A DNA stretch of 64,000 nt from JBFWRK01 sp050248955 (GTDB lineage: Bacteria; Actinomycetota; Acidimicrobiia; Acidimicrobiales; Ilumatobacteraceae). A model generated the notes under the pieces. It ran no database searches. It saw nothing but the letters and a program-made list of their open reading frames with translations, and was not told where the DNA came from. The stretch spans positions 62,001-126,000 of the forward strand of contig JBFWRK010000006.1 of assembly GCA_050248955.1 (NCBI GenBank), in the 5' to 3' direction. Positions 1 through 7,892 of the stretch are shown here, piece by piece; position 1 is the stretch's first letter, and every line of letters starts with the position of its first letter. The position numbers and the translations under genes were made by a program.

Positions 1-42
1 TGATCGCGACCCCGGACCCGGTCCCTGACCGTCGCCGGCCGC

Positions 43-696
43 TCAGTGCGGTCGGGGTGCGGCTCCCTGGGGACGGATGTTCCACCCGCTCAAGGTCAGC
101 GCGGCCCGGCGCCGGCGGACGACGGCGAGCGATGCGGTGTCGTTGATCAGCGTGTTCGCCGCGGTGATCGGGAACCCGAGCAGCATCGAGACGAGGGCAC
201 GGCTGAAGTGGCCATGGGTGAAGGCGACGACGATGCCGCCGTCGCGCTCGCGCGTGGTTGCCTCCGCGAGCTCGACGAACTCGTCGACCCGTCGGCGGAC
301 GTCATCTGGCGTCTCGCCTCCCGGGCAACCGTCGCGCCACAGGTCCCATCCCGGTCGGGCTTCGGAGATCTGGATCGCGGTGAGGCCCTCGAAGTCGCCG
401 TAGTCGAACTCGACGAGGGTGTCTGTGACGACCGGTGCGAGCTCGTCGCTCGCCACGCCGCGCATCGCCAACCGCGCGGTGTCCCGGGCGCGCCGCCGCG
501 GACTGGAGAACACGGCCGCCGGCTGGTCGATCCCGAGCTCGGCCGCGATCAGCGCCCCCGCCGACATCGCCTCGATCTGTCCCGCCTCCGTGAGCTCGAG
601 GTCGGTGCGCCCGGTGTGTCGCCCGGACGACGACCACTCGGTCTCGCCGTGGCGAACGATCAGGTAGGCCTCGACCGATGACGAGGCCGTCGTCAT
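43..696 (-). CDS. Histidine phosphatase family protein (phosphoglycerate mutase-like)
   Basis: A 217-residue cytosolic protein of the histidine phosphatase superfamily. The phosphohistidine motif RHGETE is at residues 15-20 (H16), the second catalytic histidine sits in FTHGH at about H161, and the YGDFEG segment near residue 103 supplies the usual acid. The substrate cannot be read from sequence; members act on phosphosugars, phosphoserine or other phosphomonoesters. The start overlaps the stop of the upstream O-methyltransferase by ATGA, so the two are translationally coupled. The fold is certain, the specific activity is not. Confidence 0.9.
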   Translation of the reverse strand: MTTASSSVEAYLIVRHGETEWSSSGRHTGRTDLELTEAGQIEAMSAGALIAAELGIDQPAAVFSSPRRRARDTARLAMRGVASDELAPVVTDTLVEFDYGDFEGLTAIQISEARPGWDLWRDGCPGGETPDDVRRRVDEFVELAEATTRERDGGIVVAFTHGHFSRALVSMLLGFPITAANTLINDTASLAVVRRRRAALTLSGWNIRPQGAAPRPH

Positions 697-1361
697 CGCT
701 TGCGGATGACCGTCAACCCGTCGGACACGGGGAGGATGTAGCTCTCGACGCGCTCGTCCGCCGCGACCATGTCGTTGAAGGCCTGCAGCGCGGCCGTGTC
801 CCGGTCGTCGGGTTCAGCCGTCCCGAGCACCTTCCCGCTCCACAACGTGTTGTCGACGAGGATCACCCCGTTCGGTCGCAACCTGCTCAGCAGCTGCTCG
901 TAGTAGGCGGCGTAACCGGTCTTGTCGGCATCGATGAAGGCCATGTCGATCGGCTCGTCGGTCGGGAGCGCGCGCAGCGTCTCGATCGCCGGTGCGAGCT
1001 GCAACGTGATCCGATCCGCGACGCCGGCTCGCTCCCAGTAGCGGCGCCCGATCGAGGTCCACTCCTCGCTCACGTCGCAGCACAACAGCCGTCCGTCCGG
1101 CGGGAGCGCGCGTGCCATCACGAGCGCCGAGTAGCCGGTGAACGTGCCGACCTCGACCACGTTGCGAGCGCCGGTCAGCCCGACGAACAACGACAGCAGC
1201 ACGCCCTGGTCGGGTGAGATCTGCATGATCGAGCGCGCACCGAACCGTTCCTCGGTCTCCGCGATCAGCGCGCGCTGCAGGGCGTCGGGCGGCGTCGTGT
1301 GCGCGGCGACGTACTCGCCGATCGCCGGGTCGAGCCAGGGTGTGTTCGCTGTGGAAGCCAC
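693..1361 (-). CDS. Class I SAM-dependent O-methyltransferase (family 3, caffeoyl-CoA type)
   Basis: A 222-residue methyltransferase. The SAM-binding motif EVGTFTGYSAL is at 70-80. The family's metal-binding acidic residues are visible as FIDADKTGY (142-150) and DN at 170-171. These mark the cation-dependent O-methyltransferases that methylate catechol-like hydroxyls, but the substrate here is unknown. It is the first gene of a two-gene unit with the histidine phosphatase (4-base overlap). The GTG start has a TAGCGT -10-like box 7 nt upstream and no Shine-Dalgarno, so the message is probably leaderless. Confidence 0.92.
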   Translation of the reverse strand: MASTANTPWLDPAIGEYVAAHTTPPDALQRALIAETEERFGARSIMQISPDQGVLLSLFVGLTGARNVVEVGTFTGYSALVMARALPPDGRLLCCDVSEEWTSIGRRYWERAGVADRITLQLAPAIETLRALPTDEPIDMAFIDADKTGYAAYYEQLLSRLRPNGVILVDNTLWSGKVLGTAEPDDRDTAALQAFNDMVAADERVESYILPVSDGLTVIRKR

Positions 1362-1368
1362 GGCCGGG

Positions 1369-1374
1369 ACGCTA
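1369..1374 (-). promoter_or_regulatory. -10 box of a leaderless promoter for the O-methyltransferase
   Basis: On the minus strand TAGCGT ends 7 nt before the GTG at 1361. This matches the TANNNT box found at the same distance before several genes in the window. No clear -35 element is seen. Confidence 0.45.
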
Positions 1375-1507
1375 CGCGAGCGGCGGGAAGAGCGGTGGAC
1401 GACGTGCCCGCTCGGCGCACGTGACCAACGTCATGTGTATCTCGGGAACGAATCGGGCATCTGGATGGTCGAACTTGGAGACAGACGCAACGAAGTGGGG
1501 AAAGACC

Positions 1508-1720
1508 GTGAACACCCTCGTGAACGAGAACATTGAAACTGGCGACGTGGTCGAGTTCGAGCTCGACGGCGAGCTGGTGAGCGCACTCGTGCTGCTCGCC
1601 GCCGCCGACAGCCTGATCCTCGACCTCTGCAACGGCGAGACACCGATCGTCGCCCGGCTCGACGAGATCGTCGGCCTGCGCCGCTTCTCCCCCGACGTCG
1701 CCGATCTGATCGCGGCCTGA
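1508..1720 (+). CDS. Small conserved-looking hypothetical protein (70 aa)
   Basis: A 70-residue acidic protein beginning MNTLVNENIETG. I do not recognise a family. It is predicted to be mostly beta strand followed by a short helix, with no signal peptide or membrane segment. GTG at 1508 was chosen because a purine-rich GGGGAAAG Shine-Dalgarno lies just upstream, and because an in-frame longer start at 1340 would overlap the divergent methyltransferase promoter and start. The haemoglobin gene follows after 22 bp on the same strand, so co-transcription is possible. Confidence 0.65.
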   Translation: MNTLVNENIETGDVVEFELDGELVSALVLLAAADSLILDLCNGETPIVARLDEIVGLRRFSPDVADLIAA

Positions 1721-1729
1721 CCCTCCCCG

Positions 1730-1735
1730 TACGCT
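1730..1735 (+). promoter_or_regulatory. -10 box of a leaderless promoter for the truncated haemoglobin
   Basis: TACGCT ends 7 nt before ATG 1743. It suggests the haemoglobin mRNA begins at its start codon, and favours ATG 1743 over the GTG at 1740. Confidence 0.4.
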
Positions 1736-1742
1736 CGTCGTG

Positions 1743-2123
1743 ATGGGCGAGCAGGTCACGTTGTACGAAGCCGTCGGCGGTATGCCGTTCTTCGAGCGGC
1801 TCGTGGACGAGTTCTACCGCGGCGTCGCGGATGACGAGGTGCTGTTGCCGCTCTATCCGGAGCAGACGGATCTGTCGGGCGCGCGACATCGACTCACCTT
1901 GTTCCTCGCGCAGTACTGGGGTGGGCCGACGACGTACCACGAGGAGCGCGGGCATCCGAAGCTGCGGATGCGGCACTTCCCGTTCCACATCGGGCCGCTC
2001 GAGCGCGACCGCTGGCTGCTGCACATGCGCGCCGCCGTCGATGCTCTGAGCCCGCCGCCCGAGATCCGCACGATGCTGCTCGACTACTTCGGGTCGGCAG
2101 CCGACCACCTCCGCAACGCGTAG
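1743..2123 (+). CDS. glbO: Truncated haemoglobin, group II (TrHbO-like)
   Basis: A 126-residue globin of the group II truncated family, usual length about 125-135. The proximal histidine is H78 in the RMRHFPF segment, the B-helix FY (Y25) matches the distal tyrosine, and W91 in ERDRWLLHM matches the G8 tryptophan typical of group II. Family members bind O2 and react with NO or peroxide in the cytosol. A GTG at 1740 is an alternative start. The 3' end overlaps the convergent RNA methyltransferase gene by about 40 bp. The gene symbol follows the mycobacterial orthologue and is tentative. Confidence 0.92.
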   Translation: MGEQVTLYEAVGGMPFFERLVDEFYRGVADDEVLLPLYPEQTDLSGARHRLTLFLAQYWGGPTTYHEERGHPKLRMRHFPFHIGPLERDRWLLHMRAAVDALSPPPEIRTMLLDYFGSAADHLRNA

Positions 2124-2927
2124 CGGGCGATCGCAGCTGCCGCGGCGACGTTGAGCGAGTCGACTCCGTGGTGCATCGGGATGCGGACGCGCATCGATGC
2201 AGCCGCGAGCGATTCCGTCGTCAGCCCGCCGCGTTCGCTGCCGAGCAGGAGCGCGACCTTGCTGGTCCCGGTCGATGCTGATCTCGTCGATCGCGGTCGC
2301 CGACGGATCGGGCGTGAGCGCGAGCGTCGTCACGCCGGCACCGTGGAGCAGCTCCATGCCCTCCGGCGTGAGCGCGCCGAATCGTGCGAACGGCAGCGTG
2401 AAGACCGCGCCCATGGACGCGCGGGCGGCTCGGCGGGCAAACGGATCCGCGCTCGTCGCGTCGAGCAGCAGGCCGTCCATGCCGAGTGCCGTGGCAGTGC
2501 GCACGATCGCCCCGAGGTTCGTCGGGTTGTCGACCGCTTCGAGCACGACGAGGCGGCTGCTGCGACGCACCAGCGCCGCCGGATCGGTCGCGGTGAGCGG
2601 CCGGTGGAAGAGCGCGACGACGTCGAGTGGCACACCGAGCCCCGTGGCCTCGCGGCGCACGCCGGGCCCCGCTGCGAACACCGGCACGTCCGGTGGCGCA
2701 AGATCGGCGACAGCAGGGCGTCGGCGGTCGTCGACGAGCATCGCGTGCATCCGATGCCCGGCGGCCAACGCCCGCTCGACGACGAGGTCACCTTCGGCGA
2801 CGAACAACCCTGCATCCGTGCTCCCATGGCGTCGGCCTGTGGTGAGGCCGCGATCGCGGAAGCGGAAGCTGGCGATGCGTGGATCGTCCGGATCGGAGAC
2901 GACGATCGGCGGCGGGCGATCGCTCAC
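2084..2927 (-). pseudogene. TrmH/SpoU-family RNA 2'-O-methyltransferase, frameshifted
   Basis: Two frames together encode a complete SPOUT methyltransferase of about 281 residues. The first frame (222 codons, from GTG 2927) carries the substrate-binding N-terminus and motif 1, NPTNLGAIVRTA, near residues 134-145. Around position 2260 one extra base shifts the frame. The second frame (to TAG at 2084) carries motif 2, VALLLGSERGGL, and motif 3, IPMHHGVDSLNVAAAAAI. The SAM-binding knot is therefore split, and the uncorrected first frame reads into unrelated sequence. Either the gene is inactivated or there is a sequencing error. The GTG start overlaps the upstream amidohydrolase stop by GTGA. 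Confidence 0.82.
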
Positions 2928-4636
2928 GCCGACTGCGGACCGCGCACCAGGTGGCCGGGCAGCTCGCCGGTGAACTCGTCATCCTCGACCGTTACGACCC
3001 CTGAGCACACCGTCGCGACGTAGCCGGTCGCCCGCTGGACGAGTCGACGCGCGCCCGCCGGGAAGTCGAACGCCATGCGCGGCGCCTCGAACGTCAACCG
3101 GTCGTAGTCGATCACGTTGAGGTCCGCCTTCATCCCGGCGGTGACGAGCCCGCGGTCATGCATCCCGTACAGCTCCGCGGTCTGCCGGGTCTGGCGGTGC
3201 ACGACGTGCTCGAGCGGGAGCCGCGGTCCCCGGGTCCGGTCGCGCGTCCAGTGCGTCAGCATGAACGTCGGGGTGCCGCCGTCGCAGATCGCGCCGCAGT
3301 GGGCGCCGGCGTCGCTCAGCCCCACCCGGGTGCCGGGGTGGCGATGGAGCTCGTAGCTGAACGACAAGTCGCCGTAGGCGTAGTTGAAGAACGGGAGGTA
3401 CAGCATCCCGTTGCCCTCGTGCGCGAGCAGCTGATCGAGGACGAGCTGCATCGGCGGCACGCCCCGTCGCGCGGCGATCGCGGCCACCGACTGGTCGGCC
3501 GATGGCTCGTAGTCGATGTCGCCGTCGGCCACCGGGTACATCCGCGAGAAGCGGTCGATGACGGCTCTGCGGTACAGGTCGTCGCCGGGCACCTCGTCGA
3601 GGAACCGCCGCTGGCGCTCCGGGTCACGCAACGCCACGAGCCGTTCTGGCATCGGCAGGGATGCGATCTCGTGGTACGCCGGATGGAACATCAGCGGGTG
3701 CAACGATCCGTGCAGGCACATCAGGATGCCGATCGAGCGCCCAGCCGCCTGTGCGACGATCGGGATGCCCTCCGCCTCCGCTTCGTCGAGCAGCCGGAGC
3801 ACGTCCCGCCAGACGTCGGGGCCGTCGTCGGGCTGGTTGAGGTTGACGCTGACCGGCCGGCGAGTGCGTCGGGCGAGCTCGCGCATCCAACCCCACTCCT
3901 GGGTCGGCACGACGACGTGATCGGGCGCGAACTGGAACACGCCGTGCCCGACGCGGCGCAACGCATCGCCGATGCCGAGGAGCTCGTCGGCGTTCGCGGT
4001 GGTGCCGGGGACGAGCTCGCCGGCCTTCGAGCGGTGGATCGGCGTGCGTGAGGTCGAGAACCCGAGCGCTCCCGCGCGCAGCGCGGCCTCCACGAGTCGT
4101 GACATCTCGGCCGTGTCCTCTGCCGTCGCCGGCTCGTTCGCCGCGCCGCGCTCGCCCATGACGTAGGCGCGCAATGGGCCGTGCCCGATCTGGGACCCGA
4201 CGTCGAGCACCCGCGGCTGCCGCTCGATGGCGTCGAGGTACTCGGGATAGGTCTCCCAGTCCCACGTGATGCCCTCGACCATCGCCGAGCCGGGGATGTC
4301 CTCGACGCCTTCCATCAACTCGATCAGCCATTCGTGGCGCGCCGGCGCGGCCGGAGCGAACCCCACACCGCAGTTCCCCATGACGACCGTGGTGACACCG
4401 TGCCACGACGACGGCGTGAGCCACGGGTCCCAGCTCACCTGGGCGTCGTAGTGCGTGTGGATGTCGACCCATCCCGGTGTGACGAGTCGGCCGCCGGCGT
4501 CGATGACCCGCCGTCCCGGTCCGACGTCGTCACCGACGCCGACGATTCGGTCGCCGTCGACGGCCACGTCGGCCGGCCGCGCGGCACTCCCGCTCCCGTC
4601 GACGAGCTGTCCGTTCGTGATCACGAGGTCGTGCAT
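2924..4636 (-). CDS. Amidohydrolase, N-acyl-D-amino-acid deacylase-like
   Basis: A 570-residue metal-dependent amidohydrolase. After an N-terminal beta sandwich the barrel opens with GWVDIHTHYDAQ, giving the HxH metal site at H60/H62. GNCGVGFAP follows, where family members bind metal through a cysteine, and SDAGAHCG lies near the C-terminus. It resembles D-aminoacylase and dihydroorotase-like family 3 enzymes of 540-580 residues that hydrolyse N-acyl or cyclic amides in the cytosol. ATG 4636 has a TATCGT box 9 nt upstream (leaderless). The longer in-frame start at 4723 would run into the divergent gene. It is coupled by GTGA to the RNA methyltransferase gene. Confidence 0.88.
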   Translation of the reverse strand: MHDLVITNGQLVDGSGSAARPADVAVDGDRIVGVGDDVGPGRRVIDAGGRLVTPGWVDIHTHYDAQVSWDPWLTPSSWHGVTTVVMGNCGVGFAPAAPARHEWLIELMEGVEDIPGSAMVEGITWDWETYPEYLDAIERQPRVLDVGSQIGHGPLRAYVMGERGAANEPATAEDTAEMSRLVEAALRAGALGFSTSRTPIHRSKAGELVPGTTANADELLGIGDALRRVGHGVFQFAPDHVVVPTQEWGWMRELARRTRRPVSVNLNQPDDGPDVWRDVLRLLDEAEAEGIPIVAQAAGRSIGILMCLHGSLHPLMFHPAYHEIASLPMPERLVALRDPERQRRFLDEVPGDDLYRRAVIDRFSRMYPVADGDIDYEPSADQSVAAIAARRGVPPMQLVLDQLLAHEGNGMLYLPFFNYAYGDLSFSYELHRHPGTRVGLSDAGAHCGAICDGGTPTFMLTHWTRDRTRGPRLPLEHVVHRQTRQTAELYGMHDRGLVTAGMKADLNVIDYDRLTFEAPRMAFDFPAGARRLVQRATGYVATVCSGVVTVEDDEFTGELPGHLVRGPQSA

Positions 4637-4645
4637 GCGTCTCCG

Positions 4646-4651
4646 ACGATA
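4646..4651 (-). promoter_or_regulatory. -10 box of a leaderless promoter for the amidohydrolase
   Basis: TATCGT on the minus strand ends 9 nt before ATG 4636. There is no Shine-Dalgarno. Its position decides for the short start. Confidence 0.4.
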
Positions 4652-4692
4652 CGCGGCGACCGACGGTGGAGTCGGAGCGCGAAGCTCGTGGT

Positions 4693-5067
4693 ATGTCAAG
4701 CCGCCGCCGAACCGTGCCAGCACGCGACGATCTGCTCCACCTCGCCCTCGAGTTCCCGGGCGCCTGGGAGGACCATCCGTGGGGTGACACCGTCGTCAAG
4801 GCCGGTACCAAGATCTTCGTGTTTCTCGGCGACGGCGAGACGCCGGCCTTCACGGTGAAGTTGCCCGAGTCGGCGGAGCCGGCGCTGATGCTCGAGTGCG
4901 CGACGCCCACCGGGTACGGGCTCGGCAAGTCGGGTTGGGTCACGGTCCGGATGGATGCCGCCGACTGCCCGCCCATCGACGTGCTCGCCGACTGGCTCGA
5001 CGAGAGCTACCGCACCGTCGCGCCGAAGCGACTGGTGAAGGAGCTCGACGAGGCGGCGGGTGCGTGA
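4693..5067 (+). CDS. MmcQ/YjbR family protein
   Basis: A 124-residue protein of the MmcQ/YjbR (CyaY-like fold) family. Typical features are the N-terminal helix LLHLALEFPGAWEDHPWGDTVVKAG, the central strand FTVKLP, the GYGLGKSGWVTVRM turn and the C-terminal helix with SYRTVAPKRLVKEL. The family is often labelled DNA-binding, but its biochemical role is not established. ATG 4693 is preferred to GTG 4666 because homology begins soon after it. A second copy of the family lies at 22241. Confidence 0.88.
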   Translation: MSSRRRTVPARDDLLHLALEFPGAWEDHPWGDTVVKAGTKIFVFLGDGETPAFTVKLPESAEPALMLECATPTGYGLGKSGWVTVRMDAADCPPIDVLADWLDESYRTVAPKRLVKELDEAAGA

Positions 5068-5235
5068 TGACGACCATCCGGCGGTTGGCGTCGCCCCACC
5101 GGGCCGTCGCTGGAAGCCACGATGTCCGTCCGCAGACGCACAACTGTCCTGGTAGTAGGTTTTCAGGGCGACGCGGCTCGCAACGGCCGAGCGTCCGGGG
5201 CGATCGGAGCCAGAGTGAGATCACCGTGGAAGTCC

Positions 5236-5613
5236 ATGATGGAGCTCGAGCCCGATCGTGCGTACGTGGTCTTCGCGTCGAGCATCCCGCCGATCAGCAG
5301 GCGGTCGACGTGGCGACTGTTCCGCGGCGCCGGCGCCGTGCGGAGGCAGCTCGGGGACACCGACGGCGTCGTCGGGTTCTCGCTGCTCGCGCGGCCGCTC
5401 CGCAAGCAGTACGCCACGCTCTCGATCTGGGTGGACAACGAAGCGCTTGCCGCGTTTGCTGCGCTCGAACGGCCGCACAGCGATTTGATGAAACAACTGG
5501 CGCCGGAGATGGCTCCCACGACGTTCGTGCGCTGGTCGATGAACGGATCCGAGGGCCGACCTTCGTGGAAGAGCGCGCTGCAGCGGCTCGGTGCCGCCGC
5601 CAATCCGTCTTGA
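5236..5613 (+). CDS. Hypothetical protein with dimeric alpha/beta-barrel (ABM-like) character
   Basis: About 125 residues. The pattern YVVFASSIPP, a helix, then VGFSLLARPLRKQYATLSIWVD and a helix ending FAALERPHSDLMKQL resembles the ferredoxin-like dimeric barrel seen in antibiotic-biosynthesis-monooxygenase relatives. I cannot name the family with certainty. Tandem ATGs at 5236 and 5239, preceded by a GGA-rich stretch, are the likely start; an in-frame ATG at 5122 would add a basic segment with no recognisable structure. It precedes the ArsR operator region but is separated from ArsR by about 130 bp. Confidence 0.6.
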   Translation: MMELEPDRAYVVFASSIPPISRRSTWRLFRGAGAVRRQLGDTDGVVGFSLLARPLRKQYATLSIWVDNEALAAFAALERPHSDLMKQLAPEMAPTTFVRWSMNGSEGRPSWKSALQRLGAAANPS

Positions 5614-5705
5614 TCGGCGTCGACCTGCGGGCGCCGCTGCGTGACGAGGAAGAAGCCTGGCTCGATGTTGTCGAGTTCGGGTGACATCGTCGAAGCACGA
5701 GCGTC

Positions 5706-5725
5706 TTGACAATATTTATTGTCAA
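5706..5725 (+). promoter_or_regulatory. Perfect palindromic operator with embedded -35 element for the ArsR operon
   Basis: The 20-mer TTGACAATATTTATTGTCAA is two 8-bp arms around ATTT, in an AT-rich island of an otherwise 70% GC sequence. TTGACA at 5706-5711 is a consensus -35. Seventeen bases downstream, GTATCT (5729-5734) can serve as the -10. A repressor dimer on the palindrome would block the promoter, so autoregulation by the adjacent ArsR protein is the obvious inference. Confidence 0.8.
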
Positions 5726-5742
5726 AACGTATCTTGGGGTTC

Positions 5743-6318
5743 GTGGACGATGTTCGAGTGCTCGCTGACGCTGCCGCCGTGGAAGTGGCGCTCGATCCGA
5801 TCCGGGCCTCGATCCTCGACGCGTTGATTGAACCGGGGTCGGCTGCCACGGTTGCGGCGGCGGTCGGGTCGAGCCGTCAGAAGGTGAACTATCACTTGAA
5901 GGCGTTGGAGGCCCATGGGCTGGTCGAGTTGGCCGAGGAACGCCTGTGGGGCGGTATCACCGAACGCTTCGTCCGTCGTTCAGCGCGCCATCTCGTTGTT
6001 GCTCCTGACGTGTTGCAGGGCGCTGCGATCGATCCGAACGAGGTCGCCGATCGTCTCTCGGCTGCGTATCTGATCGCGGTGAACGCTCGGACGGTGTCCG
6101 AGGTCGGGGCGATCGCGAGCAGGGCGGCGACTGGAACGCGTCTGCCGACCCTGACCGTCGACACGGTGATCGGGTTCAGGTCGCCTGAAGATCGTGCCGC
6201 GTTCGCTACCGACCTGCAATCAGCGGTCGCCGCGCTGGTCGCCCGATACCACCACGACGACGGGCGACCGCACCGTCTGACCGTCTCGTCATATCCCCGA
6301 CCAGAGGAGCCCTCGTGA
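5743..6318 (+). CDS. ArsR-family winged-helix transcriptional regulator
   Basis: A 191-residue DNA-binding protein. The winged helix occupies residues 18-90, with the recognition region SSRQKVNYHLKALEAHGLVEL at about 43-63. The larger C-terminal part resembles ArsR regulators that partner SRPBCC proteins and lacks obvious metal-binding cysteines. GTG 5743 was chosen because a GGGG Shine-Dalgarno lies a few bases upstream and the promoter lies directly before it. A TTG at 5719 would start inside the operator. The stop overlaps the next start by GTGA, forming an ArsR-SRPBCC pair of the common repressor-partner type. Confidence 0.9.
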   Translation: MDDVRVLADAAAVEVALDPIRASILDALIEPGSAATVAAAVGSSRQKVNYHLKALEAHGLVELAEERLWGGITERFVRRSARHLVVAPDVLQGAAIDPNEVADRLSAAYLIAVNARTVSEVGAIASRAATGTRLPTLTVDTVIGFRSPEDRAAFATDLQSAVAALVARYHHDDGRPHRLTVSSYPRPEEPS

Positions 6319-6851
6319 TCAATCCCGACCAACCCGACCAACCCGACCGTGTCGAACATCGGATAGAGCGCACCTATGAGGTGGCCGCTAGTCCGGAACA
6401 GGTGTGGGACGCGATCGCAACTGCCGATGGGATCTCGGCCTGGATGGTACCGACCCGACTGGACCCGCAGATCGGTGGTGAGGTGTCGTTCGATCTCGGT
6501 GGGTTCCGGTCGACTGGTGTCGTCACCGACTACACACCGAACCATCGATTCGCGTACGAAGAGCCGTGGCCGATCGCTGACCAGGTCGAGGCCATCCCGG
6601 CCGCGATGGTCGAGTGGTTCAACGCGATCGGCGTGCCGCTGTCGCAGGTGTACCACGACCTGTCCTCGGTCACCCCGATCGCTACCGAGTTCCTCATCGA
6701 ATCAGCGTCCGGCGGCAGTTGCGTGATCCGCGTCGTCACGAGTGCTTACGGAAACGGAGCCGACTGGGAGAACGAGTTCTTCGCCGAAATGGTGGCCGGC
6801 TGGGGCGCAATCCTCGACAACCTCGCCACGCATTTCAACGTGGCCGTGTAG
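6315..6851 (+). CDS. SRPBCC (AHSA1/START-like) domain protein
   Basis: A 178-residue helix-grip protein. The N-terminus RIERTYEVAASPEQVWDAIATADGISAWM is the hallmark AHSA1 opening, followed by GGEVSFDLGG and the long C-terminal helix ENEFFAEMVAGWGAILDNLATHF. Such proteins bind hydrophobic ligands. Genes fused or coupled to ArsR regulators are often part of small-molecule response units. It is translationally coupled to the regulator by GTGA, and the DUF6069 membrane protein follows after 21 bp. Confidence 0.9.
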   Translation: MINPDQPDQPDRVEHRIERTYEVAASPEQVWDAIATADGISAWMVPTRLDPQIGGEVSFDLGGFRSTGVVTDYTPNHRFAYEEPWPIADQVEAIPAAMVEWFNAIGVPLSQVYHDLSSVTPIATEFLIESASGGSCVIRVVTSAYGNGADWENEFFAEMVAGWGAILDNLATHFNVAV

Positions 6852-6872
6852 CGGGATGAACGCAGCACCCCG

Positions 6873-7304
6873 ATGACCTTCACCTCGCACCCCACCCATC
6901 ACGAACCGGTCGTGCAGTCCACCCAACCGAGCACTCGCCGTCTTGTTCGAAGCGGTGCGCTCGCAGGCGCAATCGCGGCCGTCTGCACCACCGTCGTGGC
7001 CGCCATCGCGCGCGCTGCCGATGTCAGTCTCGGCATCAACGCCACAGCCATTCCGATCCCCGCGTTCGCGTGGTGGACCATCATCGGTGCCGCCCTGGGC
7101 GTCGCGTTGGCCCGACTCCTTCGCGAGCGCCGACGGTTCGTCGTCGTCACCACCGTCGCCGCCGGCCTGTCGCTCATCCCGGCGATCGCAGCTCCCGACG
7201 ACACCGCCACCAAAGCCGTTCTCGTGGGGACCCACCTCCTCGCGGCGGCGATCATCATCCCGACCCTCAGCCAGCGGCTCACCGCGGTCAACAACGACCG
7301 CTGA
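6873..7304 (+). CDS. DUF6069-like four-helix membrane protein
   Basis: A 143-residue integral membrane protein. Hydrophobic segments are at about 28-48, 62-82, 90-108 and 114-132 (GALAGAIAAVCTTVVAAIA, FAWWTIIGAALGVALARLL, FVVVTTVAAGLSLIPAI, VLVGTHLLAAAIIIPTL). The arrangement matches the DUF6069 family of actinobacterial membrane proteins, whose function is unknown. Close spacing to the SRPBCC gene suggests it is the third gene of the ArsR operon. Confidence 0.72.
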   Translation: MTFTSHPTHHEPVVQSTQPSTRRLVRSGALAGAIAAVCTTVVAAIARAADVSLGINATAIPIPAFAWWTIIGAALGVALARLLRERRRFVVVTTVAAGLSLIPAIAAPDDTATKAVLVGTHLLAAAIIIPTLSQRLTAVNNDR

Positions 7305-7384
7305 CAGGGTGCTGAAAACGCGATCGCGAAGCCGCCGAGTGCCCCCTATCGCTCTCGGCTCCTGCGGAATCGTGAGGGCGGACG

Positions 7385-7819
7385 CTACGTCCTGACGATC
7401 AGGCTGATGTCGACGCCGGTCAGCGCCTTGCTGACCGGGCATCCCACCTTCGCCGCCTGTGCAGCGGCTTCGAACCCGGCAGCGTCGAGCCCATCGACGT
7501 CGCCTGACATGGTGAGCGTGATCCCCGTCAGCCTGAAGCCACCGGCCGGATCGGGTCCGAGGCTGACGTCGGCCTCCACGTCGAGCGTCCTGGGCGTGCC
7601 ACCCGCCTGGCTCACCTCGTTGGACAGCGACATGGCATAGCACGCCGAGTGCGCGGCGGCGATCAGCTCCTCAGGGCTCGTCGTGCCGCCGGCGTCGTCG
7701 GCCGCTCGCTTGGGGAACGACACGTCGTACGTGCCGACCCCGGAGCTGGTCATCTCCACCTGCCCGGACCCTTGCTGGAGGTTTCCGGTCCAGGCGGTCT
7801 TGGCCCTACGTGTCGGCAT
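7385..7819 (-). CDS. osmC: OsmC family peroxiredoxin
   Basis: A 144-residue cytosolic thiol peroxidase. The two redox cysteines are C60 in AAHSACYAMSL and C127 in KVGCPVSKAL, at the family's usual spacing. The N-terminal RRAKTAWTGNLQQGSGQ matches OsmC rather than Ohr. Members reduce organic hydroperoxides under osmotic or oxidative stress. It is convergent with the DUF6069 gene and divergent from a serine hydrolase. Confidence 0.93.
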   Translation of the reverse strand: MPTRRAKTAWTGNLQQGSGQVEMTSSGVGTYDVSFPKRAADDAGGTTSPEELIAAAHSACYAMSLSNEVSQAGGTPRTLDVEADVSLGPDPAGGFRLTGITLTMSGDVDGLDAAGFEAAAQAAKVGCPVSKALTGVDISLIVRT

Positions 7820-7892
7820 GGTGCCCTCCGTTCGATCGTGCGATCACGATTGACGTTACGTCGCCGTGATGAGGTGTGAGAGCCTGGGACGC

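Noticed and set aside
1340..1507. In-frame 56-codon upstream extension of the small protein at 1508
   Set aside because: It would overlap the divergent methyltransferase start and promoter, and has no ribosome site, whereas GTG 1508 has GGGGAAAG just upstream.
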